Of a stretch of DNA of 64,000 bases, positions 44,022 through 53,923 are shown piece after piece. The DNA lies in NCBI GenBank assembly GCA_965658375.1, contig CBFHSD010000002.1, forward strand, positions 44,698-108,697. Direction: 5' to 3'. A program made the translations under genes and the position numbers. This DNA comes from CBFHSD01 sp965658375 (GTDB taxonomy: Bacteria > Bacteroidota > Bacteroidia > Flavobacteriales_G > Salibacteraceae). The notes under the pieces were generated by a model. That model saw only the letters and a program-made list of their open reading frames with translations, was not told where the DNA came from and searched no databases. Position 1 is the stretch's first letter; each line of letters starts with the position of its first letter.

Positions 44022-44852
44022 ATGGCAAAAATTACTGCATCAGAAGTAAATAAACTCCGCCAGCAAACAGGTGCTGGTATGATGGATTGCAAGAAAGCAT
44101 TAGTTGAAGCAGAAGGTGACTTTAATAAGGCTGTTGAAATTCTTAGAAAGAAAGGCCAAAAAGTTGCTGCGAAACGTGGTGACAATGAAGCATCGGAAGG
44201 GTTGGTTGTTTCTGCAATCAATGCAAACGGATCAACAGGTGTAATCGTAAAAGTAAACTGCGAAACTGATTTCGTTGCGAAGAATAGTGAATTCAACGAT
44301 TTTGTTACGCGTGTAGCAAACATCGCTCTAGATAACTCTGCTCTAAGTCTTGAAGCTTTAAATGCAGCTGACTTTGATGGAATTACAGTAGCTGACAAAT
44401 TTACTGAGCAAATCGGTAAAATTGGTGAGAAGATTACCCTTTCAGATATGAAAGTAATCAATGCAGAAACAGTTGTTGCTTACAATCACCCTGGCAATCA
44501 AGTGGCTTCATTAGTTGGTTTAAACCAAACTGGTGATAATGTGGCTGACGCTGGTAGAGATATAGCAATGCAAATTGCGGCAATGAACCCAGTAGCTTTG
44601 AATAAAGAAGCAGTTCCTCAAGATGTAATCAAAAAGGAAATTGAAATTGGGAAAGACATGGCTCGTCAAGAAGGCAAACCAGAAGCAATGCTTGAAAAAA
44701 TTGCAATGGGTAAACTGAACAAGTTCTTTAAAGAGAACACGTTGATCGAACAAGCTTTCATCAAAGACAACAAACAAACAGTAGGCAAATACTTAGACAG
44801 TGTGTCCTCTGGTTTAACAGTTGCAGAATTTGTACGTTTCTCATTATCATAA
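44022..44852 (+). CDS. tsf: Elongation factor Ts
   Basis: Nucleotide exchange factor for EF-Tu, 276 residues. The N-terminal UBA-like domain (KITASEVNKLRQQTGAGMMD, CKKALVEAEGDFNKAV) and the core TDFVAKNSEF are clear. The C-terminal dimer region includes SKYL-like KQTVGKYLDSVSSGLTVAEF. It follows rpsB as in most bacteria and is closed by a terminator at 44875-44909. Confidence 0.98.
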   Translation: MAKITASEVNKLRQQTGAGMMDCKKALVEAEGDFNKAVEILRKKGQKVAAKRGDNEASEGLVVSAINANGSTGVIVKVNCETDFVAKNSEFNDFVTRVANIALDNSALSLEALNAADFDGITVADKFTEQIGKIGEKITLSDMKVINAETVVAYNHPGNQVASLVGLNQTGDNVADAGRDIAMQIAAMNPVALNKEAVPQDVIKKEIEIGKDMARQEGKPEAMLEKIAMGKLNKFFKENTLIEQAFIKDNKQTVGKYLDSVSSGLTVAEFVRFSLS

Positions 44853-44874
44853 TGAGTTGAAATAAATTTACGAG

Positions 44875-44909
44875 AAAGAGAGGTTTTTTTAAAAATCTCT
44901 CTTTTTTTT
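44875..44909 (+). terminator. Rho-independent terminator after tsf
   Basis: AAAGAGAG (44875-44882) pairs with CTCTCTTT (44897-44904) with a 14-nt loop, then continues into a T run to 44909. It separates tsf from pyrH, so pyrH may be expressed by read-through or from its own promoter. Confidence 0.8.
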
Positions 44910-44928
44910 GCTCAAACATTTCTATCCT

Positions 44929-45636
44929 ATGAAGTATAAAAGAATCCTCCTCAAACTCAGTGGTGAATCATTATTGGGTGATAAGCAATTTGGTATTGAC
45001 CATGAACGCTTAAGTCGGTATGCTGCAGAAATCAAATCTTTGGTAGATGCAGAGGTTGAAGTAGCGATTGTCATTGGCGGAGGAAATATATTTCGTGGAA
45101 TTCAACAAGAAGATGGAGCCATTGATCGTGTGCAAGGTGATTACATGGGAATGTTGGCCACAATGATTAACAGTATGGCCTTACAGTCTTCATTGGAAAG
45201 CTTGGGTGTGTATACAAGATTGCAATCGGCTATTAAAATGGAGCAAATTGCAGAGCCATTCATCAAGCGCAGAGCTACTCGTCACTTAGAAAAAGGCAGA
45301 ATTGTGATTTTTGGAGCAGGTACAGGTAACCCTTACTTTACAACAGATACTGCAGCCTCTTTGAGAGCCATTGAAGTAGGAGCTGATGTTATTCTAAAAG
45401 GAACGCGGGTTGATGGTATTTATACTGCAGATCCAGAAAAGAATCCAGATGCTGTGAAGTATGATCACATAAGCTATGACGAATGCATCCAAAAAGGCTT
45501 GAAAGTGATGGATATGACGGCCTTCACCTTATGCAAAGAAAACAAGCTTCCTATCGTAGTGTTTGATATGGACTCAGGGGGTAATTTGCTGAAAGTTGTG
45601 CAAGGCGAAAACTTGGGTACTGTAGTATCGGACTAA
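44929..45636 (+). CDS. pyrH: UMP kinase
   Basis: Phosphorylates UMP to UDP in pyrimidine nucleotide synthesis. Start ATG 44929 (MKYKRILLKLSGESLLGDK) removes a short non-family extension. Motifs: IVIGGGNIFRGIQ, RATRHLEKGRIVIFGAGTG and NPYFTTDTAASLRA, as in hexameric bacterial UMP kinases. 235 residues. The stop overlaps the convergent DUF2461 gene by 4 bp. In many bacteria pyrH is followed directly by frr; here a minus-strand gene intervenes. Confidence 0.97.
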   Translation: MKYKRILLKLSGESLLGDKQFGIDHERLSRYAAEIKSLVDAEVEVAIVIGGGNIFRGIQQEDGAIDRVQGDYMGMLATMINSMALQSSLESLGVYTRLQSAIKMEQIAEPFIKRRATRHLEKGRIVIFGAGTGNPYFTTDTAASLRAIEVGADVILKGTRVDGIYTADPEKNPDAVKYDHISYDECIQKGLKVMDMTAFTLCKENKLPIVVFDMDSGGNLLKVVQGENLGTVVSD

Positions 45637-46307
45637 GCAGTCTTATTTACCGCGTCTTCAAAAAACGAATCTAAAGGTTGAGAGGCCAAGTAGTGCTTTA
45701 CAACAAACTCGATCAAGTCGTCTTTTAAGATGATTTCAGGATCGTATTTGGCAAAATAGTACCAGCCCTTATTGTACATCAAAGGCTGTTCTTTTGCATC
45801 TTCTTTGAGATGTTTTGGAATGATTTTGTTTTTTTCACCATGCACCTCTCCAAAGGTGGATGTAAAGGAGGTATCCTCCAATGCTTGCTGAAAGCGTTTA
45901 GGTTCACCCGCAATTTTTTCTCGTATAGCTAAGAGAGCTTCTTTACCTGGTTTATATAAGCCAGAATAGATACGAGCGTGTTCGGGATCTAGTTGAACAT
46001 AGAGAGATGGGTGATCCCAGTCTTTTCGTCCGTATTTACTCAATGCCGCAGAAAAATGCAGCTTATAGGGGGTTTTGTCTTTTGAGAACCGAATGTCTCG
46101 GTTGATTCTGAAAATGAAATGTTTTGGTTCCAACTCTATGCCGGCTCCCTGCTCATTTAAGGCATCAATAAGATCACGTACAAAAATTTTAAAAGGTTCA
46201 CGCACATGTTGCTCGTATCTTTTTCTATGAAGGTCAAACCAATCTTTGTTGTTATTTGCTACCAGTTCTTTAAAAAAATTGAGGTATTCTTCTGTAAAAT
46301 ATGCCAT
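45633..46307 (-). CDS. DUF2461 (TIGR02453) family protein
   Basis: A 224-residue cytosolic protein. Start ATG 46307 (MAYFTEEYLNFFKELVANNN) is chosen; the longer frame adds 45 residues with no family match. The core includes NKDWFDLHRKRYEQHVREPF and FRINRDIRFSKDKTPYKLHF, hallmarks of the DUF2461 family, whose biochemical function is not known. It is placed on the opposite strand between pyrH and frr. Confidence 0.9.
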   Translation of the reverse strand: MAYFTEEYLNFFKELVANNNKDWFDLHRKRYEQHVREPFKIFVRDLIDALNEQGAGIELEPKHFIFRINRDIRFSKDKTPYKLHFSAALSKYGRKDWDHPSLYVQLDPEHARIYSGLYKPGKEALLAIREKIAGEPKRFQQALEDTSFTSTFGEVHGEKNKIIPKHLKEDAKEQPLMYNKGWYYFAKYDPEIILKDDLIEFVVKHYLASQPLDSFFEDAVNKTA

Positions 46308-46408
46308 GTTTACCTGTTTTGAACCGAAAAGTATGTATTCTATTCGAAGGATGCGGTGGTGTTTGGCATGTAAATTTTTATTTCTTTGTTTCAACAAATT
46401 CTGGAACC

Positions 46409-46972
46409 ATGAATGAAGAATTAGAATTGATATACGACTCATTTAAAGAGGGGAATGACACAGCAATTGAGCACCTTTTGAAAGAAATGGTGAAGATTAG
46501 AGCGGGTAGAGCAAGCTCGTCTATGCTAGACAGTGTGCAGGTAGAGTATTACGGAAGCTTAACGCCTCTGAGTCAAGTGTCTAATATCAATACACCTGAT
46601 GGGAGAACCATTTCTATTCAGCCTTGGGAAAAGTCAATGTTGCAAGAAATAGAAAGAGCTATTATCAATTCTAATTTGGGATTGAACCCTCAAAACAACG
46701 GAGAATTGATTATGATTTCTGTTCCTGTATTAACAGAAGAGCGCAGAAAAGACTTGGTAAAGATTGCCCATAAAGAAGGTGAAAATGCTAAGATTGGTGT
46801 GCGTAACCACCGTAAAGATGCGATGGACGAAATCAAGAAGTTGAAGGGTGACGGTTTACCAGAAGATGTGCAGAAAGATGCAGAGAACGAGGTGCAAAAC
46901 ATTACCAACAACTACACAAAAAAAATTGACGACTTAGTAGCCGTAAAAGAGAAAGACATCATGCATGTTTAA
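46409..46972 (+). CDS. frr: Ribosome recycling factor
   Basis: Works with EF-G to split post-termination ribosomes. The start ATG 46409 (MNEELELIYDSFKEGND) gives 187 residues, the family norm. Features: HLLKEMVKIRAGRASSSMLD, EYYGSLTPLSQVSNI, and LNPQNNGELIMISVPVLTEE. It ends at 46972, followed by a terminator at 46995-47028. It is separated from pyrH by the DUF2461 gene, so it needs its own promoter; none is obvious. Confidence 0.97.
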   Translation: MNEELELIYDSFKEGNDTAIEHLLKEMVKIRAGRASSSMLDSVQVEYYGSLTPLSQVSNINTPDGRTISIQPWEKSMLQEIERAIINSNLGLNPQNNGELIMISVPVLTEERRKDLVKIAHKEGENAKIGVRNHRKDAMDEIKKLKGDGLPEDVQKDAENEVQNITNNYTKKIDDLVAVKEKDIMHV

Positions 46973-46994
46973 TCAACGTTATTGGATAACATAC

Positions 46995-47028
46995 AAACCT
47001 GAATGGAGCAATCTGTTCAGGTTTTTTT
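46995..47028 (+). terminator. Rho-independent terminator after frr
   Basis: AAACCTGAA (46995-47003) pairs with TTCAGGTTT (47016-47024), followed by T to 47028. It also abuts the stop codon of the minus-strand radical SAM gene. Confidence 0.9.
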
Positions 47029-48058
47029 ACCCCCAAACTTTTGTCCCTTCGGTACAGTTTTTACAAATCTCAATCTCTGAACGCGACTTGAGAATAGCTG
47101 TTCTAAAGTTGTTGTAAACAGGAGATCGCCATACCTTAGAAAAGGGCTGTTCTTTCAAATCGCCCATTTGGTGTTGGGCATCTTTATCAAAACAACAAGG
47201 CACCACAAGCCCATCCCATGTAATGACACAGCTGCTCCACATGCGCCAACATTGGTTCAATAACTTGTTCTTTATTTCAAATGTGCCATCTGCATTTTGC
47301 TTATAGCGCGAATACCCTTGTTTAGTCGGGATCAAAGGGTTGCCATGGGTGTAATCGTACACTTGAGCAGTTTTAAATTTCACCTCGTCTACCCCTAGAG
47401 ATTTACCCAAAGCTTTTACTTCATCAATCTGATGTTCATTGGGGCGAACCACCAAAAACTGAAAAATGATATAAGGTGTTTTTGATTTGAGTTCTTTCTT
47501 CCACTTCAATACATTCTTAGTTCCCTCAATCACCTTGTCTAGCTTTCCGTTAATGCGATATTGTTCGTAGGTTTCTTGCGAGCTGCCATCAATAGAAATG
47601 ATCAAGCGATCTAAACCAGATTCAACAGTTTGCTTGGCCAAATTATCGTGTAAAAAGTGCGCATTGGTGCTGGTGGCGGTATACATGTTTTTAGACTTGG
47701 CATGGGTCACCATCTCCAAAAACTTTGGGTTGATAAAAGGTTCGCCTTGAAAATAGAAAGTGATGTAATAGCTTTTGGTTGCGAGCTGCGCTAAGGTTTC
47801 TTCAAAGAATTGTTCATTTAAATTACCGGTTGGCCTTGTAAATTGACGCAAGCCACTAGGGCATTCTGGGCAACCAAGATTGCAGGTAGTCGTTGGTTCT
47901 ACAGAAAGTGAAATGGGCATGCCTTTGTGGAGGTTCTTTTTCAGTGCTCTAGAAACAAAATAGCTGAAATACACTTTTAGTCCATTCAAGATTCTAGGTA
48001 CATTGAGTTTACTCCATAAGTTAAGCTGATCAAAAAAGAATGATTTCCATTGCACCAT
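47027..48058 (-). CDS. Radical SAM/SPASM domain protein
   Basis: A 343-residue protein. The radical SAM cluster motif is CNLGCPEC in PTTTCNLGCPECPSGLRQ (about 58-75), a CxxxCxxC pattern. The C-terminal SPASM region has CWRMWSSCVITWDGLVVPCC and ICKNC, which could hold auxiliary 4Fe-4S clusters. SPASM enzymes often modify peptides; others have envelope roles. No precursor peptide is evident next to it, and the nearest gene is a divergent DUF5686 barrel. The function is unknown. Confidence 0.88.
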   Translation of the reverse strand: MVQWKSFFFDQLNLWSKLNVPRILNGLKVYFSYFVSRALKKNLHKGMPISLSVEPTTTCNLGCPECPSGLRQFTRPTGNLNEQFFEETLAQLATKSYYITFYFQGEPFINPKFLEMVTHAKSKNMYTATSTNAHFLHDNLAKQTVESGLDRLIISIDGSSQETYEQYRINGKLDKVIEGTKNVLKWKKELKSKTPYIIFQFLVVRPNEHQIDEVKALGKSLGVDEVKFKTAQVYDYTHGNPLIPTKQGYSRYKQNADGTFEIKNKLLNQCWRMWSSCVITWDGLVVPCCFDKDAQHQMGDLKEQPFSKVWRSPVYNNFRTAILKSRSEIEICKNCTEGTKVWG

Positions 48059-48134
48059 TGAGGCAAGACTAAAACTAATTATACTTTGTACTGATAAAAG
48101 CCCAAAGAAACGAAAACCTATATCTCCGAATGCT

Positions 48135-50531
48135 ATGAATTTGATTTATAAAGCAACGAACATATTTCTTTTGTTTTTTGTGACATTGAGCATGTTGCAA
48201 GCTCAAGTAAGAGGGACGGTCTTTGATAGTGAAAGTGGCAAGCCAATGGCCTTTGTGTCTGTGGTAGAAAGCGGATCGAATAACGGAACAACTACCAACC
48301 TTGAAGGTCTATTTTCTTTGCGTTTAAAGCAAGGTGAAAGCATACAATTTTCGTTTGTAGGGTATGAGGCACAAACTGTTCAAGTAAAACCCAATCAAGT
48401 TTTGGAAGTGCGTTTAAAGCCCGCAATCAATCAACTGAATGAGGTGGTAATTTTACCCGGTATGAACCCTGCTGAACTGCTGATGCAGAAGGTGGTTGAC
48501 AACAGCGAGAAGCACAATCCAGAAAAGTATGACGGCTTTAAGTATAAAAGCTTCAACAAATTTGTGATTACCCTAGTGCAAGACTCATTGAAGCTTTTTA
48601 CTGAGTCTGAAGATACCGCAACCAATAAGGTGGCCGACTTTTTTTTAAATAACCATCTATTCATTACAGAATCTTTGACAGAACGAGTTTTTCGCTATCC
48701 AGACTATTCCAATGAAGTGGTTTTGGCCAATAATATGTCTGGATTTAAATCGCCTGCTTTTGCATGGTTACCAACAGATTTACAACCTTTTTCTTTTTAC
48801 GAGAATCGTGTTGTTTTAGGAGCTGAGGAATATGAAAATCCCATTTCAAAAAACAGCTGGAAACGCTACCTATTCATCTTGGAAGACACCTTGTACAGAG
48901 GAGAAGATTCTCTTTTTGTGGTTTCTTACCAGCCAAAGCCAAAAAAGAAGTTCAACAGCCTTGAGGGCTTGCTCACTATCAATGCAAAAGATTTTGCCTT
49001 GGTCAATGTCATAGCACAAGGGGTGGTAGATGATTCAGAAGTACTGCGCATTCAACAAGCATATGATTACCACGATAATGCAGGAAAATGGTTCCCCCAA
49101 GAGTTGAATTTTGAGATGACATCGAGTGAAATAGGACTCTACATCTACGGTTCTTCAAAAATTAGAGAGGTTGACCTTAATACGGTTTTGAAGCGCAGCG
49201 ACTTCAGTTCGTTGAGCATAGAGATTGACGAACAGGCAACTGCATATGATGATCAATATTGGGACAGTATAAGGCTAGATTCTTTGACTTTAAAAGAAAT
49301 GAATACCTACGGCACCATTGACAGTATAGGAGAGGAGTTCAAGTTTGATCGGAAAATGTATATCCTTCAGGCATTGGCCACGGGTAACGTGCCCATCAAA
49401 TTTATAGACCTTAGGCTTAATCAAATGTTGGCTTTTAACTTAAATGAGGGAACCCGCTTGGGCTTGGCTCCTTACACGAACGATCGTCTTTCAAAGTACT
49501 TTTCTGTGGGTGGTTATGGAGTGTATGGGTTTAGAGACCACAACTGGAAATGGGGCGCGCAAGGCGAAATAAAATTCAGAAATAGAAGCGAAAGTCGCTT
49601 AGGTGGGGGCTACAAAGAAGACATTCTTACTCCAGGCGTTTATAGAAATTTAGAATCGCAGAACTCCTTGATTTTTGACACCTATAAAAATCTGTTCACC
49701 ACTTGGCAAAATAAAATCAAAGAATGGGAAGTTCATTACCAAACGCGGTTTCTTAGGCACTCGTTGTTAGAGTTTAAATATGCTCAAAGAAGTACAGAGT
49801 ATACCGATGGATATGCTTTTGAAACAACCAACATAGTTGGTGAAAAAAGCAGAATAAATGCATACAACGGGACCTACTACGGTTTAAGATGGCGTTTTAG
49901 CAAAAACGAGCCACGTGTAGCAATGCTGGGGAGCGTGTTTAGCTTACCGGGTTCCAAACCCGTTGTTTGGCTAGATTACACCTATGGCGAGTTAGATTTT
50001 ATGGAAGATGGCTTTCACCGGTTCTTCCTAAATGCACGTAAACGCTGGAAAACAAGAAGACTCTTGTACAGATCAGTATATCTATCTGCAGGCTATAACA
50101 ACAACAATGCACCCATCACAGAGCAATTCTATCCAACGGCTGGTTACGATACCCGATTTAGATTGTATGCAGTAGAAACGTTCCAAACCATGAAAATTTT
50201 TGAATTTGCCAATACTGTTATGGCCCAAGGTTTTGCCGAGTTTGACGTGTACAAGTTGTATATCAGCGAAGGGTTTCAGCCAAGTTTTGCTCTCACCGGA
50301 GCTGCTGCTTGGGGGCGTTATGAGTACGATATAAGCGCAAATGTCAAATCAACACAAAAAGACTTGCGCCATGGTTTTTATGAAGTGGGCGCATTGGCTA
50401 AAAACATCATCAGCGGTACAACAGGAACTTCTGGTTGGGGAGTAGGTGTCTTCTACAGATTGGGGCCAAATCAGTTTTCGAAGCAACAAAATAATATCGT
50501 AGCTAAGCTCAGCATTACACAAATGTTTTAA
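48135..50531 (+). CDS. DUF5686 outer-membrane protein with carboxypeptidase-regulatory-like domain
   Basis: A 798-residue protein with a signal peptide ending near MLQAQ (residue 24). An N-terminal CarboxypepD_reg-like domain follows (VRGTVFDSESGKPMAFVSVV, about 25-110), then MNPAELLMQKVVDNSEKHNP, the opening of the DUF5686 region. The C-terminal part is a long barrel ending in ITQMF, with terminal Phe as a BAM signal. These are common Bacteroidota outer-membrane proteins without a proven role, related in layout to TonB-dependent receptors but lacking a plug. Confidence 0.85.
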   Translation: MNLIYKATNIFLLFFVTLSMLQAQVRGTVFDSESGKPMAFVSVVESGSNNGTTTNLEGLFSLRLKQGESIQFSFVGYEAQTVQVKPNQVLEVRLKPAINQLNEVVILPGMNPAELLMQKVVDNSEKHNPEKYDGFKYKSFNKFVITLVQDSLKLFTESEDTATNKVADFFLNNHLFITESLTERVFRYPDYSNEVVLANNMSGFKSPAFAWLPTDLQPFSFYENRVVLGAEEYENPISKNSWKRYLFILEDTLYRGEDSLFVVSYQPKPKKKFNSLEGLLTINAKDFALVNVIAQGVVDDSEVLRIQQAYDYHDNAGKWFPQELNFEMTSSEIGLYIYGSSKIREVDLNTVLKRSDFSSLSIEIDEQATAYDDQYWDSIRLDSLTLKEMNTYGTIDSIGEEFKFDRKMYILQALATGNVPIKFIDLRLNQMLAFNLNEGTRLGLAPYTNDRLSKYFSVGGYGVYGFRDHNWKWGAQGEIKFRNRSESRLGGGYKEDILTPGVYRNLESQNSLIFDTYKNLFTTWQNKIKEWEVHYQTRFLRHSLLEFKYAQRSTEYTDGYAFETTNIVGEKSRINAYNGTYYGLRWRFSKNEPRVAMLGSVFSLPGSKPVVWLDYTYGELDFMEDGFHRFFLNARKRWKTRRLLYRSVYLSAGYNNNNAPITEQFYPTAGYDTRFRLYAVETFQTMKIFEFANTVMAQGFAEFDVYKLYISEGFQPSFALTGAAAWGRYEYDISANVKSTQKDLRHGFYEVGALAKNIISGTTGTSGWGVGVFYRLGPNQFSKQQNNIVAKLSITQMF

Positions 50532-50645
50532 TCCCGCTCTTTTCCTTTGGTATCCGAGGGCGAGTTCGTAATTTCGGCCAATTGCTTTCAACAAGCCAAT
50601 TCTTACTAGTTTCTTGAGAGCCAGAATGGATGATGCCGAAAAAAT

Positions 50646-53063
50646 ATGTGGGAATTATTAGTAAGATTTATCCTTAGAAAAAGGGTTCCAGTTTTAATTG
50701 TACTAGCGTTGTTAACCGGCTACATGGGTTGGAGGGCACAAGAGGTTCGCCTTCAGTGGACGCTACCCAGCATGTTGCCAGATACAGATTCTACGTATCT
50801 GGCTCACCAACAATATAAGGCAGTTTTTGGAGATGAATCCATGTCTTTCCTTTTCGCTTTAGATGATGATCCTTATTCTGATTTAGAGCTCTTTACAGCT
50901 TGGCATACCTTGGCAAAAGAGGTAGATGCCATTCCAGGTGTAGATACCGTAGCATCTATTACCCAATTGGTAAAAGTAGTCAGAGATTCGGAGCAAAAGA
51001 GGTTTGTTTTGGAGCCTGTTGTCAAACAAATGCCAACGACAAAGCAAGAATTGGACTCTCTTAAAGAAGAGGTGCATGCGCTTCCTTTTTACGAAAACAT
51101 ACTGTACAATCCAGAAACTGGTGTGAACCTTTTTGCGGTAAGCGTGAATCCTGAAATTTTCAATTCATCCAACAGAAACATCATGTTTGATGCGGTGATT
51201 GAAAAGCTCGATGCTTTTCAAGAAGAAACCGGACATAAAGTAGTCTACAGCGGTTTGCCTTACATCAGAGAACTAACCGCCCGATTGGTAAAAAGCGAAA
51301 TCAGAAAGTTTATTCTTCTCGCGGCATTGGTTACCATTGTTATACTTGCCTTATTCTTCAGGTCTGTGCCTCCAGTGTTGGTTTCTGTAACAGTGGTTTT
51401 ATTGGGAGTCGTGTGGTCGCTTGGTACCATGGCCATTTTACATTACGAAATAACGGTGCTCAGTAGCATTATTCCGCCTTTGATCATTGTTATTGGTATT
51501 CCAAATAGTGTCTATCTCATCAATAAATTCCATGCAGAAAGCATCAAGCACGGCAATAAGATTTTGGCACTTACCAGAATTATCAAAACCATTGGTAGAG
51601 CTACCTTCATGACCAATCTTACTACCGCGGTTGGCTTCTTGGCCTTTGTATTTACAGACAGCGAAGTTTTAGTAGAATTTGGGATTGTAGCTTCCATCAG
51701 TATTCTAGTGCTCTTTGTGTTGTCTATCTTCTTGATTCCTGCCATTTTCAGTTTCCTCCCTACCCCTAGAAAGGGACAGACCAAACACCTTGAAGTAAAT
51801 TGGGTGTCACGTTTTGTAGAAGGTTTGTCTCACTTAGTAAATACCAAAAGGACAAAAATCTATTGGGTAACCGCTTTGGTAGTTGGGACTTCTCTCTTCG
51901 GAATTACGAAGATTTATTCTACCGGAAATTTGGTTGATGACCTGCCAGATGACCATACGGTTGTAGAAAATTTGCAGTTTTTCGAATCCAATTTCAATGG
52001 TGTAATGCCTTTAGAAATATTGATTGATACGAAAAAGCCAAAAGGAGTTACCAAATCATCCACACTTAAAAGAATAGACAAGCTGCAAGCAGAGTTGGTC
52101 AAGTATCCAGAGTTGTCAAAACCCATATCTATTGTTGACGCCATGAAGTTTGCTCGCCAGGCCTATTACGGTGGAAGCGCAAGCCAATACAAATTGATTA
52201 GCAATCAAGAGAAGTCCTTCTTTAAAAAGTACATTGAAAACACTGCTGATGCAGGCCAAAATCTTTCCAATGCATTTGTAGATTCTAATAATCAAGTGAC
52301 TCGCATTACCCTGCGAATGAAAGATATTGGAACAGCACAAATGGATTCACTGTTCAATGAACTTCAGCCAGCGGTAGACTCCATTTTTGATCCAGAGCGT
52401 TACGATGTATCCTTTACTGGTTCAAGTGTAGTGTTCTTATCAGGAACCAACTATTTAGTGCGCAATCTCTTCATTTCACTCTTATTAGCTATTGTGCTTA
52501 TTGGTGGAATTATGGCCTTGTTGTTTAGCTCATTTAGAATGATTGCCATGTCTATCCTCACCAACCTTATTCCGCTATTATTTACTGCGGCCATGATGGG
52601 GTACTTTTCCATTCCGTTAAAGCCATCAACCATATTGGTATTCAGTATTGCCTTTGGTATTGCCATTGATGATACCATTCACTTTTTAGCCAAGTACCGT
52701 CAGGCTCTTTTAAACCACAATTGGGATATTAAAGCGGCCGTTCAAGAATCTATTAGAGATACCGGGGTAAGCATGATGTATACTTCGATCATCCTATTTT
52801 TCGGCTTCTCAGTTTTTGCATCATCACAATTTGGGGGAACCCAAGCCTTGGGTATTTTAGTGTCCATTACCCTATTGGTAGCTATGCTTGCTAACCTTGT
52901 ATTGCTTCCGTCTTTCTTACTTACCTTGAATAAGCGCCTAACAACCAAAGCATTCAAAGAACCCTTCATCGAAATGTATGATGAAGAAGATGAGTTGGAT
53001 TACACCAATTTATCCATCCGCGAGAATGATCCGAATGTCAACCCAGATAATCTAAATCAATAA
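50646..53063 (+). CDS. RND/MMPL superfamily transporter
   Basis: An 805-residue inner-membrane protein with two repeats, each made of a periplasmic loop and a cluster of hydrophobic helices. The first cluster (about 215-370) contains IIPPLIIVIGIPNSVYLINK, and the second (about 620-780) contains STILVFSIAFGIAIDDTIHF, with acidic residues in the expected proton-relay helix. Such exporters move lipids, hopanoids or drugs; the substrate is unknown. The stop overlaps the rfbA start by 1 bp. Confidence 0.88.
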   Translation: MWELLVRFILRKRVPVLIVLALLTGYMGWRAQEVRLQWTLPSMLPDTDSTYLAHQQYKAVFGDESMSFLFALDDDPYSDLELFTAWHTLAKEVDAIPGVDTVASITQLVKVVRDSEQKRFVLEPVVKQMPTTKQELDSLKEEVHALPFYENILYNPETGVNLFAVSVNPEIFNSSNRNIMFDAVIEKLDAFQEETGHKVVYSGLPYIRELTARLVKSEIRKFILLAALVTIVILALFFRSVPPVLVSVTVVLLGVVWSLGTMAILHYEITVLSSIIPPLIIVIGIPNSVYLINKFHAESIKHGNKILALTRIIKTIGRATFMTNLTTAVGFLAFVFTDSEVLVEFGIVASISILVLFVLSIFLIPAIFSFLPTPRKGQTKHLEVNWVSRFVEGLSHLVNTKRTKIYWVTALVVGTSLFGITKIYSTGNLVDDLPDDHTVVENLQFFESNFNGVMPLEILIDTKKPKGVTKSSTLKRIDKLQAELVKYPELSKPISIVDAMKFARQAYYGGSASQYKLISNQEKSFFKKYIENTADAGQNLSNAFVDSNNQVTRITLRMKDIGTAQMDSLFNELQPAVDSIFDPERYDVSFTGSSVVFLSGTNYLVRNLFISLLLAIVLIGGIMALLFSSFRMIAMSILTNLIPLLFTAAMMGYFSIPLKPSTILVFSIAFGIAIDDTIHFLAKYRQALLNHNWDIKAAVQESIRDTGVSMMYTSIILFFGFSVFASSQFGGTQALGILVSITLLVAMLANLVLLPSFLLTLNKRLTTKAFKEPFIEMYDEEDELDYTNLSIRENDPNVNPDNLNQ

Positions 53064-53923
53064 TGAAAGGAATAATACTAGCCGGAGGCTCTGGCACACG
53101 TTTGTACCCTTTAACCATGGCAGTAAGCAAGCAGATGATGCCTGTTTTTGATAAGCCCATGATTTATTATCCCCTTTCTGTTTTGATGATGTCTGGCATT
53201 AAAGATATCCTCATCATCAGCACGCCAGAAGACTTGCCACAATTTCAAAGACTATTAGGCGATGGCAGCCGTTTGGGAGTAAATTTCAGCTATGCGGTTC
53301 AAGAAGAACCAAATGGTTTAGCGCAAGCTTTTGTAATTGGAGAAGACTTTATCGGTAATGACAAAGTATCTCTGATTCTTGGAGACAATATTTTCTACGC
53401 TTCTAAGCTTTCTAAAAAGCTACAAGCATGCAACAACCCAGATGGGGGAATTGTATTTGCCTATCACGTTTCAGATCCAGAACGCTATGGTGTTGTTGAG
53501 TTTAACGATGACAAAAAGGTAATTAGTATTGAAGAAAAGCCCGAGCACCCAAAATCAAATTTTGCGGTTCCCGGCTTGTATTACTATGACAATAACGTAA
53601 TTGAGATTGCTAAAAATCTAAAGCCAAGCCCAAGAGGCGAGTATGAAATAACTGATGTGAACAGGGTGTACCTAGAACAAGGAAAGCTCAGCGTTCAAGT
53701 GTTTGATAGAGGAACTGCTTGGTTAGATACAGGAACACATACTTCACTGATGCAGGCTGGTCAATTCGTACAAGTTATTGAAGAAAGACAAGGCTTAAAA
53801 ATTAGCTGCATAGAAGAAATTGCTTACCGCATGGGCTACATCAATGCAGAGCAATTGGAACAACTTGCTCAGCCGTTGGTTAAGAGTGGGTACGGAAAAT
53901 ACCTACTACAACAAATTGGCTAA
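53063..53923 (+). CDS. rfbA: Glucose-1-phosphate thymidylyltransferase
   Basis: Makes dTDP-glucose, the entry step to dTDP-rhamnose and other deoxysugars for surface polysaccharide. The N-terminus has the nucleotidyltransferase motif ILAGGSGTRLYPLTMAVSKQ (about 5-24), with KPMIYYPLSVLM and SLILGDNIFYA also typical. 286 residues. The remaining rfbB, rfbC and rfbD genes are not in the window. It is coupled to the transporter and the polyprenyl synthase by 1-bp overlaps. Confidence 0.95.
   Translation: MKGIILAGGSGTRLYPLTMAVSKQMMPVFDKPMIYYPLSVLMMSGIKDILIISTPEDLPQFQRLLGDGSRLGVNFSYAVQEEPNGLAQAFVIGEDFIGNDKVSLILGDNIFYASKLSKKLQACNNPDGGIVFAYHVSDPERYGVVEFNDDKKVISIEEKPEHPKSNFAVPGLYYYDNNVIEIAKNLKPSPRGEYEITDVNRVYLEQGKLSVQVFDRGTAWLDTGTHTSLMQAGQFVQVIEERQGLKISCIEEIAYRMGYINAEQLEQLAQPLVKSGYGKYLLQQIG

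Noticed and set aside
47027..50531. A peptide-modification (RiPP) cluster around the radical SAM/SPASM gene
   Set aside because: No short precursor gene, peptidase or dedicated transporter lies beside it. The neighbours are an outer-membrane barrel and frr.
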